Source: Lysobacter arenosi
GTDB taxonomy: Bacteria; Pseudomonadota; Gammaproteobacteria; Xanthomonadales; Xanthomonadaceae
Length of the DNA: 64,000 bases
Direction of reading: 5' to 3'
Assembly: GCF_016613475.2 (NCBI RefSeq)
Contig: NZ_CP071517.1
Span: 62,001 to 126,000, forward strand
The number at the start of each line of letters is the position of its first letter. The stretch's first letter is position 1. Positions 49,245 through 58,028 of this stretch are shown piece after piece. A program made the position numbers and the translations under genes. The notes beneath the pieces were generated by a model, which saw only the letters and a list, made by a program, of their open reading frames with translations, made no database searches and had not been told where the DNA came from.

Positions 49245-51032
49245 TTACTTCACGCCGTGCATCATCCGTCGCAGCATCGGCGAAGCGATCAGTGCGACCA
49301 CGGCCCAGCCGATACCGATCCACATCATCAGCCAGAACAGGCTTTCGTACTTGCTGCCGGCGACGGCGAAGTCGAGCGTGGTGCCTTCGGGGATGTCGAT
49401 CGCGGCGAGCTTGCCGAACAGAGCGGCCAGGGTTTCCGAGAATGCGGTGGCGAGGAACCACGTGCCCATCATCAGGCTGACCACGCTCTTGACCGACAAC
49501 TGCGTCACCGCCGCCAGGCCGACAGGTGCCAGGCACATTTCGCCGATCTCCAGCACCAGGTAGGCCAATACCAGCCACCACACGCTGGCGACTTCGCCCG
49601 ATGCGCCGGCTTGCTGTGCTGCCATCGCCAGCGGGATGAAGCTCAGTCCCGCGAACAACAGGCCGAAGGCCGACTTCACCGGCTTGGACGGGTCCATGCC
49701 GCGGCGGTCGAGCACATCCCACAGGCGACCGAACAGCGGTGCCAGCAGCACCAGGAACAACGCGCCCAGGTAGGTCAGCGAGCCGGCCGTCTGCGGCAGC
49801 ACCAGGCAGTCGCGCAGCAGGAATACCAGCATCACCAGCACGGCCGATGCGAACAGCACCTTGGGCATGCGCGACTCGGGATGGCGGTCCGACAGCGCCG
49901 CCGAGACCATGAACGCCAGCGGCGCCAGCAGCAGCGAAATCGTCGACCACGGCCACGGCGTACCTTCGCGGATCACCAGCGACGGCGCCACGTCCTTGGT
50001 CAGCATGCGATCGGTGAAGGTGACCCACGAGCCATAGGTCTGCTCGTACAGGGTGAAGAACACCAGGCACATGAAGATCATCGCCAGCAACGAGATCATC
50101 TGCTGCCGTTGCACTTGCGTGCACCGCGCAGTGACGAACCAGGCGAACCAGGCCAGCACCGCCAGCATCACCAGCAGCATCAACAGCAGCGCCAGCGAAA
50201 CCTCGCCACCGAGGGCGAAGCGGCCGTTGGCCACGGCCCACATCAGCGCCGCGACCGGTACCAGGCCCAGCATCGTGCCCAGGTAGATCGCCCACTCGCG
50301 CGGCAGGCCGAACACACGCTCACGCAGGCGTGCAGGGTCCGGCGGTTCGGCGTGGCCGTGCAGGTACTTCTGGCCCCACAGGAACTGCCCCAGGCCCAGC
50401 AGCATGCCGATGCCGGCCGCGCCGAAGCCCCAGTTCCAGCCCAGCGTCTGGCCGAGGTAGCCGCACACCAGCGAGGCGAAGAGCGCGCCCAGGTTGATGC
50501 CGGCGTAGAACAGCGAGAAGCCCGAATCGCGGCGCGGATCGTTGTCGGGATACAGGCGCCCGACGATCGTGGAGATGTTGGGCTTGAGGAAACCTACACC
50601 GAGGATGATCAGCGACAGCGACAGGTAGAACACCCGCAGCGAGCCTTCGTCGCGCACCACCACGCCGTTGGTGATCGTCGCGGCATGGCCTTCCACCGCC
50701 ATGCCCAGATGGCCGGCGACCAGCAGCAGGCCGCCGAACACCACCGCCTTGCGCATGCCCAGGAAACGGTCGGCCAGCAGGCCACCGACCACGGGCAGGC
50801 AGTAGACCAGGCCGCCGTAGGCGCCGAGCACGTCCAGGCCGGAGCGGTCGCCGAATTTGTGGTGCTGCAGCAGGTACAGCAGCAGCAGCGCCTTCATGCC
50901 GTAGAAGGAGAAGCGCTCCCACATCTCGGTGAAGAAACAGACGTAGACGCCCTTGGGGTGGCCGAAGAGCTCATCGCGGGCGTCGCGGATGACGACGTCG
51001 CCGGGGACGGCCGGGGCAGCGATGGTGGACAT
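49245..51032 (-). CDS. POT family proton-dependent peptide transporter
   Basis: MFS-type oligopeptide importer of 595 residues with about 12-14 membrane segments. The POT signature is present as TEMWERFSFYGMKALLLLYL (ExxER), then LGVGFLKPNISTIVGRLY and FSLFYAGINLGALFASLVCGYLG. With the OPT transporter and two S9 peptidases it forms a peptide-scavenging neighbourhood. It is divergent from the OPT gene. ATG at 51032 is preceded by a weak ribosome site. Confidence 0.92.
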   Translation of the reverse strand: MSTIAAPAVPGDVVIRDARDELFGHPKGVYVCFFTEMWERFSFYGMKALLLLYLLQHHKFGDRSGLDVLGAYGGLVYCLPVVGGLLADRFLGMRKAVVFGGLLLVAGHLGMAVEGHAATITNGVVVRDEGSLRVFYLSLSLIILGVGFLKPNISTIVGRLYPDNDPRRDSGFSLFYAGINLGALFASLVCGYLGQTLGWNWGFGAAGIGMLLGLGQFLWGQKYLHGHAEPPDPARLRERVFGLPREWAIYLGTMLGLVPVAALMWAVANGRFALGGEVSLALLLMLLVMLAVLAWFAWFVTARCTQVQRQQMISLLAMIFMCLVFFTLYEQTYGSWVTFTDRMLTKDVAPSLVIREGTPWPWSTISLLLAPLAFMVSAALSDRHPESRMPKVLFASAVLVMLVFLLRDCLVLPQTAGSLTYLGALFLVLLAPLFGRLWDVLDRRGMDPSKPVKSAFGLLFAGLSFIPLAMAAQQAGASGEVASVWWLVLAYLVLEIGEMCLAPVGLAAVTQLSVKSVVSLMMGTWFLATAFSETLAALFGKLAAIDIPEGTTLDFAVAGSKYESLFWLMMWIGIGWAVVALIASPMLRRMMHGVK

Positions 51033-51171
51033 GGGCGATCCGTGACTGAAGTCGCCGAATTCTAGGCCCTGGAGGGGGGGCTGCGCGCATCGCCGGCACC
51101 GCCCGGGGCCGATGTACGGCGCGCCGGCCGGTCTGCAATACTCGCCCGAACTTCAGCAGGGGCCCGATCCA

Positions 51172-53178
51172 GTGACCAGCACCAGCCTGTCCGACACCGC
51201 GCCGCGTACCGAACTGACTGTACGCAGCCTCATCCTCGGCGTCGTCATCACGCTGCTGTTCACCGCGGCCAACGTGTTCTTCGGCCTCAAGGCCGGCCTG
51301 ACCTTCGCCACGTCGATTCCGGCGGCGGTGATATCGATGGCCCTGCTGCGCAATTTCAAGGACTCCACGATCCAGGAAAACAACATCGTGCAGACCGTCG
51401 CCTCCTCGGCGGGCACGCTGTCGTCGATCATCTTCGTCCTGCCGGGCCTGGTGATGATCGGCTGGTGGACCGGCTTCCCCTACTGGGAGTCGTTCGCGAT
51501 CTGCGCCCTGGGCGGCATCCTCGGCGTGATGTATTCGATCCCGCTGCGGCGCGCGCTGGTGACCAATTCCGACCTGCCGTATCCGGAAGGCGTGGCCTGT
51601 GCCGAGGTGCTGAAGGTTGGCAGCGGCGGTGACTCCTCCACGGCATCGGGCGTCGAGGAAAGCCGCTACGGTTTGCTGGCGGTGGTCTGGGGCTCGGTCG
51701 TGGCCGCGGCGTTTTCGCTGATCGTCGCCACCCGCATCTTCGGTTCCAATGTTGGCGCCTACTTCCGCCTCGGCGGCGACCGCGGCGGCGTCACCGGTTT
51801 CGATTTCACCCTGTCGATGGCGCTGCTCGCGGTCGGCCACCTGGTTGGCCTGTGGGTTGGCGTGGCGATGGGCGTGGGCGCGCTGATCGCCTGGGGCTGG
51901 GCCGTGCCGCACTACTCGGCACTGGCCGCCACGGCGGGTCCTGCGGCCGACCTGGGCCAGGCGACGTGGGCAACCTACGTGCGCTTCATCGGTGCCGGCA
52001 CCATTGGCGTGGCCGCGATCTGGACGCTGGCCAAACTGGTCAAGCCGGTCGTCAGCGGCCTGTCCTCGGCGATGGCCGCCTCGCGCATTCGCAAGGCCGG
52101 CCAGGCCGGTTCATTGCCGCGCCAGGAACAGGACATCCCGATCGGCGTCGTCGGCCTGATCTCCATCGCCTGCTTCATCCCGATCGCCTTCCTGCTGGGC
52201 CACTTCGCCCTCGGCAGCGGCCTGGGCGAGCACATGTGGAAGCTGGTCATCGGCGGCCTGCTCTACGTCATCGTGATGAGCTTCCTGGTGTCGGCGGTGT
52301 GCGGCTACATGGCCGGCCTGATCGGCTCGTCCAACAGCCCGCTGTCGGGCATCGGCATCCTGGTGGTGATCGGCGCGGCGCTGTTGCTGGTCTTCGGCAT
52401 CAAGCCGCTGCTGGCGCCGGGCAACGAGAAGGGCCTGGTCGCGTTCGCGCTGTTCGTCACCGCGGTGGTGTTTGCGGTGGCGACCATCGCCAACAACAAC
52501 CTGCAGGACCTCAAGACCGGGCAACTGGTCGACGCCACACCGTCCAAGCAGCAGTGGGCACTGGTCGTCGGCGTGCTGGCCGGCGCGGCGATCATTCCGC
52601 CGATCCTCGACCTGCTCAACCAGGCTTACGGCTTCACCGGTGCGCCGGGTGCGGTGCCGGGCCGCGCGCTGGCCGCGCCGCAGGCTGGCCTGATTTCGGC
52701 GCTGGCGCAGGGCGTGATCCTGGGCAACATCGACTGGAGCCTGATCCGCATCGGCGCCTACATCGGCGCCGGCCTCATCGTCATCGACATCATCCTGCGC
52801 CGGACCACCAAGTCGGCGCACCTGTCGCCGCTGGCGGTCGGCCTAGGCATCTACCTGCCGACCTCGGCGACGCTGATGGTGGTGGTCGGCGCGGTCATCG
52901 GCTGGCTCTACGACCGCCGTGCCGAGCGCAGCGCCAAGCCCGAGTCGACCAAGCAGATGGGCGTGCTGCTGGCCTCGGGCATGATCGTCGGCGAAGGCCT
53001 GATCGGCGTGGCGATCGCAGCGATCGTGGCGTTCTCCGGGGAAGACTTCCCGCTGGGCCTGGTCGGCGACGGCTTCGCCGGTCCGGCGGTGTGGATCGGC
53101 GGCGCGGCATTCGTCGCGGCGGTGTTCGTGCTGTATCGCTGGGCCGAGCGCGTCAGCGCGAAGGCCGCCGCGGCCTGA
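51172..53178 (+). CDS. OPT family oligopeptide transporter
   Basis: Integral membrane importer of 668 residues with about 15 predicted helices. Family signatures include FGLKAGLTFATSIPAAVISMALLR, TIQENNIVQTVASSAGTLSSIIFVLP, LRRALVTNSDLPYPEGVACAEVLKVG and a final EGLIGVAIAAIVAF. The GTG at 51172 (MTSTSLSDTAPRTELTV) is preferred, with CAGGGG upstream; ATG 51112 would add 20 residues. Substrates in bacteria of this family (small peptides, possibly metal chelates) are poorly known. Confidence 0.9.
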   Translation: MTSTSLSDTAPRTELTVRSLILGVVITLLFTAANVFFGLKAGLTFATSIPAAVISMALLRNFKDSTIQENNIVQTVASSAGTLSSIIFVLPGLVMIGWWTGFPYWESFAICALGGILGVMYSIPLRRALVTNSDLPYPEGVACAEVLKVGSGGDSSTASGVEESRYGLLAVVWGSVVAAAFSLIVATRIFGSNVGAYFRLGGDRGGVTGFDFTLSMALLAVGHLVGLWVGVAMGVGALIAWGWAVPHYSALAATAGPAADLGQATWATYVRFIGAGTIGVAAIWTLAKLVKPVVSGLSSAMAASRIRKAGQAGSLPRQEQDIPIGVVGLISIACFIPIAFLLGHFALGSGLGEHMWKLVIGGLLYVIVMSFLVSAVCGYMAGLIGSSNSPLSGIGILVVIGAALLLVFGIKPLLAPGNEKGLVAFALFVTAVVFAVATIANNNLQDLKTGQLVDATPSKQQWALVVGVLAGAAIIPPILDLLNQAYGFTGAPGAVPGRALAAPQAGLISALAQGVILGNIDWSLIRIGAYIGAGLIVIDIILRRTTKSAHLSPLAVGLGIYLPTSATLMVVVGAVIGWLYDRRAERSAKPESTKQMGVLLASGMIVGEGLIGVAIAAIVAFSGEDFPLGLVGDGFAGPAVWIGGAAFVAAVFVLYRWAERVSAKAAAA

Positions 53179-53318
53179 CTTGGCGGCCAGGCCAACTGGC
53201 CTGAACAGGGGGCGCCGGCCAACCGGCAAACCCGGCAATGACGGCGGGCGCATTGGCCTTTGCGGCCGCCGTCACGGACGCCTAACATCGACGGTCTTTG
53301 TACTCAGCTGGAGCCGTC

Positions 53319-55388
53319 ATGACGTTTCGCCGCGCCCTTCTGCCGCTGATGTTGGCGGCCGCGCTGTCCCCCCTTGCCGCCTCGGCCGCCCCGCGTGGCT
53401 TCGAAGTCCGCGACATGGCCACCCTCGACCGCGTCTCGTCGCCGACCCTGTCGCCCGACGGCCGTCGCGTCGTGTTCGCCAAGCGCGTGGTCGATTTCGC
53501 CGCCAACAAGGGTGCCTCGTCGTTGTGGATCGAGGACCTGTTCGCGCGCGATGCCGCGCCGCCGGTGCGACTGACGCCGGAAGGCTGGAACGTCAACTCG
53601 CCGAGCTTCTCGGCCGACGGCAAGACCGTCTATTTCCTCAGCGCCAAGTCGGGCAGCTCGCAGCTGTACTCGATCCCGGCCAGCGGCGGCACGCCGAAGC
53701 AGCTGACCGCGTTTTCCACCGACGTGGGCGGTTACAAGCTCTCGCCCGATGGCAAGCGCATCGCCTTCAACGCCGAAGTTTTCGCCGACTGCAAGGGCGA
53801 CTTCGCCTGCTCGGCCAAGCGCCTGGACGACAAGGGCAAGCAGAAGAACAGCGGCATGCTGTTCGACCGCATCTTCATCCGCCACTGGGACGCCTGGAAC
53901 GACGGTCGCCTCAACCGCCTGTTCGTGACGGCGGTGACCGACAAGCCGGCAACCACGGCGACGCTGGTCAGCTTTGATGTGATCGGCGACGTGCCGTCGC
54001 GTCCGTTCGGTGACAGCAGCGAATACACCTGGGCGCCGGACGGGCAGAGCCTGGTGTTCAGCGCTCGCATCGCCGACGCCAAGGAACCGACTTCGACCAA
54101 CTTCGACCTCTACCAGGTCAGTGCCGACGGTACCGGCACGGCGAAGAACCTGACCACGGCCAATCCCGCCTGGGACACCGGCGCCACGTTCAGCGCCGAC
54201 GGCAAGACCCTCTACTACCGCGCGATGAAGCGCCCGGGCTTTGAGGCCGACCGCTTCGCGCTGATCGCGCTCGACCTGGCCAGCGGCCAGCGTCGCGAGA
54301 TCGCACCGCAGTGGGACCGCTCGGCGGACGGCATCACCCTGTCGGCCGACGGCAAGAGCATCTATACGACCGCGACCGACATGGGCGAGCACCCGCTGTT
54401 CGCCGTCGACATCGCCAGCGGCAAGGCCAGCAAGCTGATCGGCGAAGGCAGTGTGTCGGCCATCGACCTGGCCGGCCCGACGCTGGCGCTGACGCGCAAC
54501 TCGCTCAAGAGCGGCGACGTGCTGTACACCACCAGCAGCGATGCCACCGCGCCGCTGCGCGCGATCACCGCGACCACCGGCGAAACGCTGAAGGACGTCG
54601 CGTTCGGCGACTTCGAGCAGTTCAACTTCAAGGGCTGGAACGGCGACACCGTGCACGGCTACGTGGTCAAGCCGTGGAACTACGTCGAGGGCAAGAAGTA
54701 CCCGGTCGCGTTCCTGATCCACGGCGGCCCGCAGGGCAGCTTCGGCAACGGCTGGAGCTACCGCTGGAACCCGCAGACGTACGCGGGCCAGGGCTACGCG
54801 GTGGTCATGATCGACTTCCACGGTTCCACCGGTTACGGCCAGGCATTCACCGACGCGATCAGCCAGCACTGGGGCGACCGCCCGCTGGAAGACCTGCAGA
54901 AGGGCTGGGCCGCGGCGCAGCAGAAGTACGGCTTCCTCAACGGCGACAAGGCTTGCGCGCTGGGCGCCAGCTACGGCGGCTTCATGGTCAACTGGATCGC
55001 CGGCAACTGGAACCAGCCGTGGAAGTGCCTGGTCAACCACGACGGCGTGTTCGACCAGCGCATGATGGGCTTCGCCACCGAAGAGCTTTGGTTCACCGAG
55101 TGGGAGCAGGGCGGCACCGCGATCGACAAGGCCGCCAACTACGAGAAGTTCAACCCGGTCAACCACGTCAAGGATTGGCGAGTGCCGATGCTGGTCGTGC
55201 ACGGCCAGCTCGACTTCCGCATTCCGGTGGAGCAGGGCATCGGCGCCTTCACCACGCTGCAGCTCAAGGGCATCGAGTCGAAGTTCCTGTACTTCCCGGA
55301 CGAGAACCATTGGGTGCTCAAGCCGCAGAACTCGGTGCAGTGGCATGACACGGTCAATGCCTGGCTGAAGCAGCACATCGGCGAGTAA
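53319..55388 (+). CDS. S9 family dipeptidyl/acyl-peptidase
   Basis: Second exported S9 peptidase, 689 residues. A signal peptide (about 1-24, LAAALSPLAASA) is followed by WD40-like propeller repeats (SPTLSPDGRRVVFA, SPSFSADGKTVYFLS, YKLSPDGKRIAFNA) and a hydrolase domain. The nucleophile is in ALGASYGGFMVNW, the acid in VVHGQLDFRIPVEQG and the His in PDENHWVLKPQN. It has the DPP4-like IDFHGSTGYGQAFTDAI. It differs clearly from the enzyme at 47183, so the two are not a recent duplication. Confidence 0.92.
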   Translation: MTFRRALLPLMLAAALSPLAASAAPRGFEVRDMATLDRVSSPTLSPDGRRVVFAKRVVDFAANKGASSLWIEDLFARDAAPPVRLTPEGWNVNSPSFSADGKTVYFLSAKSGSSQLYSIPASGGTPKQLTAFSTDVGGYKLSPDGKRIAFNAEVFADCKGDFACSAKRLDDKGKQKNSGMLFDRIFIRHWDAWNDGRLNRLFVTAVTDKPATTATLVSFDVIGDVPSRPFGDSSEYTWAPDGQSLVFSARIADAKEPTSTNFDLYQVSADGTGTAKNLTTANPAWDTGATFSADGKTLYYRAMKRPGFEADRFALIALDLASGQRREIAPQWDRSADGITLSADGKSIYTTATDMGEHPLFAVDIASGKASKLIGEGSVSAIDLAGPTLALTRNSLKSGDVLYTTSSDATAPLRAITATTGETLKDVAFGDFEQFNFKGWNGDTVHGYVVKPWNYVEGKKYPVAFLIHGGPQGSFGNGWSYRWNPQTYAGQGYAVVMIDFHGSTGYGQAFTDAISQHWGDRPLEDLQKGWAAAQQKYGFLNGDKACALGASYGGFMVNWIAGNWNQPWKCLVNHDGVFDQRMMGFATEELWFTEWEQGGTAIDKAANYEKFNPVNHVKDWRVPMLVVHGQLDFRIPVEQGIGAFTTLQLKGIESKFLYFPDENHWVLKPQNSVQWHDTVNAWLKQHIGE

Positions 55389-55399
55389 TGCCTTCAAAG

Positions 55400-55426
55400 C
55401 CCCTCTCCCGCTTTTGGGGGAGGGGT
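55400..55426. terminator. GC-rich hairpin after the second S9 peptidase
   Basis: CCCCTCTCCC pairs with GGGGGAGGGG around a CTTTT loop, immediately after the peptidase stop and before the convergent nitronate monooxygenase gene. Confidence 0.7.
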
Positions 55427-55439
55427 GTGCGGCGCGACG

Positions 55440-56507
55440 TCAACGCAGCAACGCTGCCGTCTCCGCGACCAGCGCATCAAACAGTTCCTGCGCGTGCCGA
55501 TGTTTCAGCAACGGCGCGCCCTGTCCGGCCCACAGCGAAATCATGTCGCCGCGCCCCTGCGCAGCGGCCGTCGCCTTGAACGTCCCGGTGAACCAGTTCT
55601 GGATCGGGTAGGGCAGCGGCGCTACTCCTTCCCACTCCTCGACGAAGCGATTGCGGATGCCGCGCGCGAGCCGCCCGCTGAAGGCGCGCGTCAGTGCGGT
55701 GTACTTGGCGTCGTCGGTGAACAGCATCCTGCGATGCAGCTCGTTCGTACCGGATTCCTCGCAGGCCAGGAACGCCGTGCCGATCTGCACGCCCTGCGCA
55801 CCGAGTGTCAGCGCAGCAGCGACGCCACGACCGTCGGCGATGCCACCGGCGGCGATCACGGGCCTGGATACGCGATCGGCTACCTGCGGGATCAGCGCCA
55901 AGGTCCCGGTCAACGACTCTTCGGCCGAGCGCAGGAACGACACCCGATGCCCGCCTGCCTCGAAGCCGGTGGCGACAATCACGTCCACGCCGGCCTGGTC
56001 CATCGCGATCGCTTCGTCGATCGTGGTGATGGTGCCCATCGTGGCGATGCCGCGGCTCCTGCATTCCGACAGGATTGCCGGGGAGGGGATCCCGAATACG
56101 AAACTCATCACCGGCGGCGCTGCATCGAGCATGGCTTGCACCTGGTCCTCGAAGCGCTGGCCGTAGCGCTCTGGCATCGGCGGTGGCGTCATGCCGAGCG
56201 CGTCGTAGTACGGGCGAAAACGCTCGATGGCGGCAGCGAACTGGTCGGCCGATAGGCGATCGCCGCCGGGATCCTGGTTCGACACCCAAAGGTTCAACGC
56301 GAACGGCCGCTGCGTGCGCGCGCGGATCTGCCGGGTGAGATCGCCGAGCTTCTCCGGGGCAAGATGGTGCGCGCCGAACGAGCCCAGGCCACCGGCCTCG
56401 GAAACGGCGACCATCAGATCGATCGAAGACAGTCCGCCACCGAACGGTCCCTGCACGATCGGATAGCGCAGGCCCAGGCGCCGGGTGAAGTCGTTGTCAT
56501 GCCACAT
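55440..56507 (-). CDS. Nitronate monooxygenase (NPD family)
   Basis: FMN-dependent TIM-barrel enzyme of 355 residues that oxidises alkyl nitronates, or a related enzyme such as an enoyl reductase-like 2-nitropropane dioxygenase. Motifs are YPIVQGPFGGG, SEAGGLGSFGA, ATGFEAGGHRVSFL (FMN/catalytic His region), RPVIAAGGIADGRGVAAALTLGAQGVQIGTAFL. The ATG at 56507 (MWHDNDFTRRLGLRYPIV) fits. Its 5' end borders the cassette array. Confidence 0.88.
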   Translation of the reverse strand: MWHDNDFTRRLGLRYPIVQGPFGGGLSSIDLMVAVSEAGGLGSFGAHHLAPEKLGDLTRQIRARTQRPFALNLWVSNQDPGGDRLSADQFAAAIERFRPYYDALGMTPPPMPERYGQRFEDQVQAMLDAAPPVMSFVFGIPSPAILSECRSRGIATMGTITTIDEAIAMDQAGVDVIVATGFEAGGHRVSFLRSAEESLTGTLALIPQVADRVSRPVIAAGGIADGRGVAAALTLGAQGVQIGTAFLACEESGTNELHRRMLFTDDAKYTALTRAFSGRLARGIRNRFVEEWEGVAPLPYPIQNWFTGTFKATAAAQGRGDMISLWAGQGAPLLKHRHAQELFDALVAETAALLR

Positions 56508-56794
56508 GGCATCACTCCGTTGCGGGAAAGGGCGTCCGGGCCGCAGGGGCCGGAACGTGGTGCCAACTCTAGGAGTAATCGCGCAGCGGGCGGATGAAGG
56601 CAGGCATCCGAACAGGCGCGTCGCGTTGGGAACACCTCGCCGAACAGGCCCCGCAAGCTGGTACATTCCGGCCGGGAAGGTCCAGCGCAAAGTCGGCTGC
56701 AGTTTTCGGCTCCGGCCATGTCGCTAGGCCAGGCAGTTTGTGGTTGGGCGTCGGTGTCGTCGGGCACCCTGTGGTCCTGACGTCGCGTGGCGGC
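56508..56794. other. Boundary region between nitronate monooxygenase and the cassette array
   Basis: This is the left flank of the array and the place where an integrase gene with attI would be expected in a complete integron. It contains no integrase-like ORF. A single GTTGGGC core (56743-56749) and a loosely attC-like stretch before it (56690-56749) are too weak to call. It must also hold the promoter of the nitronate monooxygenase gene. Confidence 0.4.
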
Positions 56795-56800
56795 GCCTGA
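56594..56800 (+). CDS. Possible first cassette ORF, weakly supported
   Basis: A 68-residue frame of no recognised family. Its stop TGA falls inside the left core of the first attC, preceded by GCC (Ala), exactly as in the later cassette ORFs. That is its only support: composition is Gly/Arg-rich, no ribosome site is visible, and no complete attC lies upstream. It may be a remnant or chance frame. Confidence 0.25.
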   Translation: MKAGIRTGASRWEHLAEQAPQAGTFRPGRSSAKSAAVFGSGHVARPGSLWLGVGVVGHPVVLTSRGGA

Positions 56801-56854
56801 CAATTCATTCAAGCCGAAGCCGCTTCCTGGCTCGGCTCAATTCAGGCGTTAGGC
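56795..56854 (+). other. attC site 1 (complete)
   Basis: Left core GCCTGAC (56795-56801), right core GTTAGGC (56848-56854), 60 bp in all. Internal arms CAAGCCGAAGCC and GGCTCGGCT pair imperfectly. The left core differs from consensus RYYYAAC by one base (G for A). It has the best-preserved pair of cores in the window. Confidence 0.85.
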
Positions 56855-56875
56855 GCTCATCGGCAGGCACCGCGA

Positions 56876-57136
56876 ATGCTCAATAGGGTCGTACGAAAGC
56901 TTGGCTGGTTGTCCATCCCCGCGGGCCTCATCACCGCCGCGTTCTCCATCGCCAGCTTGTGGTTCCTTATGGCATTGAAGGACTACTCATCCACGCTTCG
57001 TGACGCTTACGAAGCTCCCCCCGGGATCACGCAGTACATCGTCTATGGGGCGGCGTGCCTTGGCCTCCTGCTACTCTTCGCGGGAGGGGTGGCGACGTTT
57101 GTTCTCGGGCTCCGGTCCGGTTCACGCGGCGCCTGA
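56876..57136 (+). CDS. Cassette-encoded two-TM membrane protein
   Basis: An 86-residue protein of no recognised family with two predicted membrane helices (about residues 11-32 and 54-78) joined by a short polar loop (KDYSSTLRDAYEAPPG). The start follows attC 1 by 21 bp and the stop TGA lies in the left core of attC 2, leaving a C-terminal RGA. No strong ribosome site is seen. Confidence 0.65.
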   Translation: MLNRVVRKLGWLSIPAGLITAAFSIASLWFLMALKDYSSTLRDAYEAPPGITQYIVYGAACLGLLLLFAGGVATFVLGLRSGSRGA

Positions 57137-57190
57137 CAATTCATTCAAGCCGACACCGCTCCGCGGTGCGGCATTGTCAGGGGGCTGGCA
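57131..57190 (+). other. attC site 2 (right core decayed)
   Basis: Left core GCCTGAC at 57131-57137 and a strong internal palindrome (GCCGACACCGC / GCGGTGCGGC). The expected GTTRRRY core at the right is replaced by GGCTGGC-like sequence, so recombination here is doubtful. Confidence 0.7.
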
Positions 57191-57534
57191 TGGCATCTGG
57201 GATTCGGTTGTTGGCTGCCGTGCTTTTAATTCTTGCGCTCGCACTGAGCTGGAAGGCAGTCTCCATGCTCGGTGCCAGTTCCCATTTTGGCAGTCCCGCC
57301 ATGCAGCTCTGCAGCGCCTTAGGTGATCCAGTGGATTTCGCGAAAGCCTGCGAGACATTCAAGTCGCAGGTTCTCGCAATGTCTGGCCAGTACAGTGAGG
57401 CCTTGAAGCTGTTGGTCATGGCCGCAATTGCCGCCTTTTTCCTCGGTGCAGCCGCGTTGAATCTTAGCTTCAGGCGGGAGGGTGCGCCCCCTGACAGTTC
57501 ACTCAAGTCGAAGCCGCTTAGCGGCTCGGCTTGA
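57190..57534 (+). CDS. Cassette-encoded two-TM membrane protein
   Basis: A 114-residue protein with membrane helices at about 5-24 and 75-92, of no recognised family. It begins at the right edge of attC 2 and, unlike its neighbours, reads through attC 3. Its last ~17 residues (PPDSSLKSKPLSGSA region) are therefore encoded by the attC, ending at a TGA within the site. A loop with two cysteines (CSALGDPVDFAKAC) lies between the helices. Confidence 0.6.
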   Translation: MASGIRLLAAVLLILALALSWKAVSMLGASSHFGSPAMQLCSALGDPVDFAKACETFKSQVLAMSGQYSEALKLLVMAAIAAFFLGAAALNLSFRREGAPPDSSLKSKPLSGSA

Positions 57535-57548
57535 CTAGGGAGTTAGGC
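57489..57548 (+). other. attC site 3 (complete)
   Basis: Left core CCCTGAC (57489-57495), right core GTTAGGC (57542-57548), 60 bp. Internal arms CAAGTCGAAGCCGC and GCGGCTCGGCTTG pair well. The right core is canonical. Confidence 0.85.
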
Positions 57549-57550
57549 CC

Positions 57551-57967
57551 GTGACAAACATCAATCGTCTCCCCACGAAGTCGGAAACATTCTTCGGGGC
57601 CATCTTCTCCGTGCTTCTGAGCTGCGGGCTTGGCTATGTGGTCTGGTACTTGCTCCGAACAGCTTCTGGTCGCCCCGAACTCCTGACGCCCGGGACAATT
57701 TCTGTCCTCGCCGTTCTTTCCATCATCTTCGCTTGGTCAAGTGCCCTGTTTCTCCGCATCCTGTTCGGCTCGCCGAAACTTCCAGGCTTCAGGGGGCAGG
57801 CCGTAATGGGCTATTTCATGGCCACCGCCGGTCTAGTTCTTTGTCTTGGCTCGATGCTGATCTCGAATCAACGCCCGGCGCTGTATTTTTCGCAAGGTGT
57901 TTGCGCAATCGGCCTTGGTCTGTTCTGGGTGGCTCAGGCGCGCAAAGCAGCGCGGCGACGGGCCTGA
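57551..57967 (+). CDS. Cassette-encoded four-TM membrane protein
   Basis: A 138-residue integral membrane protein with four likely helices (about 14-36, 47-70, 82-103 and 108-128) and a basic C-terminus (ARKAARRRA). It starts with GTG three bases after the GTTAGGC core of attC 3 and stops on the TGA in the left core of attC 4. No family recognised. Confidence 0.7.
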   Translation: MTNINRLPTKSETFFGAIFSVLLSCGLGYVVWYLLRTASGRPELLTPGTISVLAVLSIIFAWSSALFLRILFGSPKLPGFRGQAVMGYFMATAGLVLCLGSMLISNQRPALYFSQGVCAIGLGLFWVAQARKAARRRA

Positions 57968-58028
57968 CAGTTTGTTCAAGCCGAAGGCGCTTCGCGGCTC
58001 GGTTCAGTTGGAATCAGGCGGAACAGCA
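57962..58028 (+). other. attC site 4 (right core decayed)
   Basis: Left core GCCTGAC at 57962-57968 with arms CAAGCCGAAGGCGC and GCGGCTCGGTTC. Where GTTRRRY is expected the sequence is GGAACAG-like. Confidence 0.7.

Noticed and set aside
53304..55397. 697-residue minus-strand ORF opposite the S9 peptidase
   Set aside because: Antisense mirror frame with no domain; the plus strand has a full S9 catalytic set.
56690..56749. Possible additional attC ending in GTTGGGC
   Set aside because: The right core is canonical but no left core or internal pairing could be found.
56414..57506. Several minus-strand ORFs starting or ending with similar MNELSG / MSELSG residues
   Set aside because: The shared residues are simply the attC left half translated in reverse; they do not indicate a protein family.
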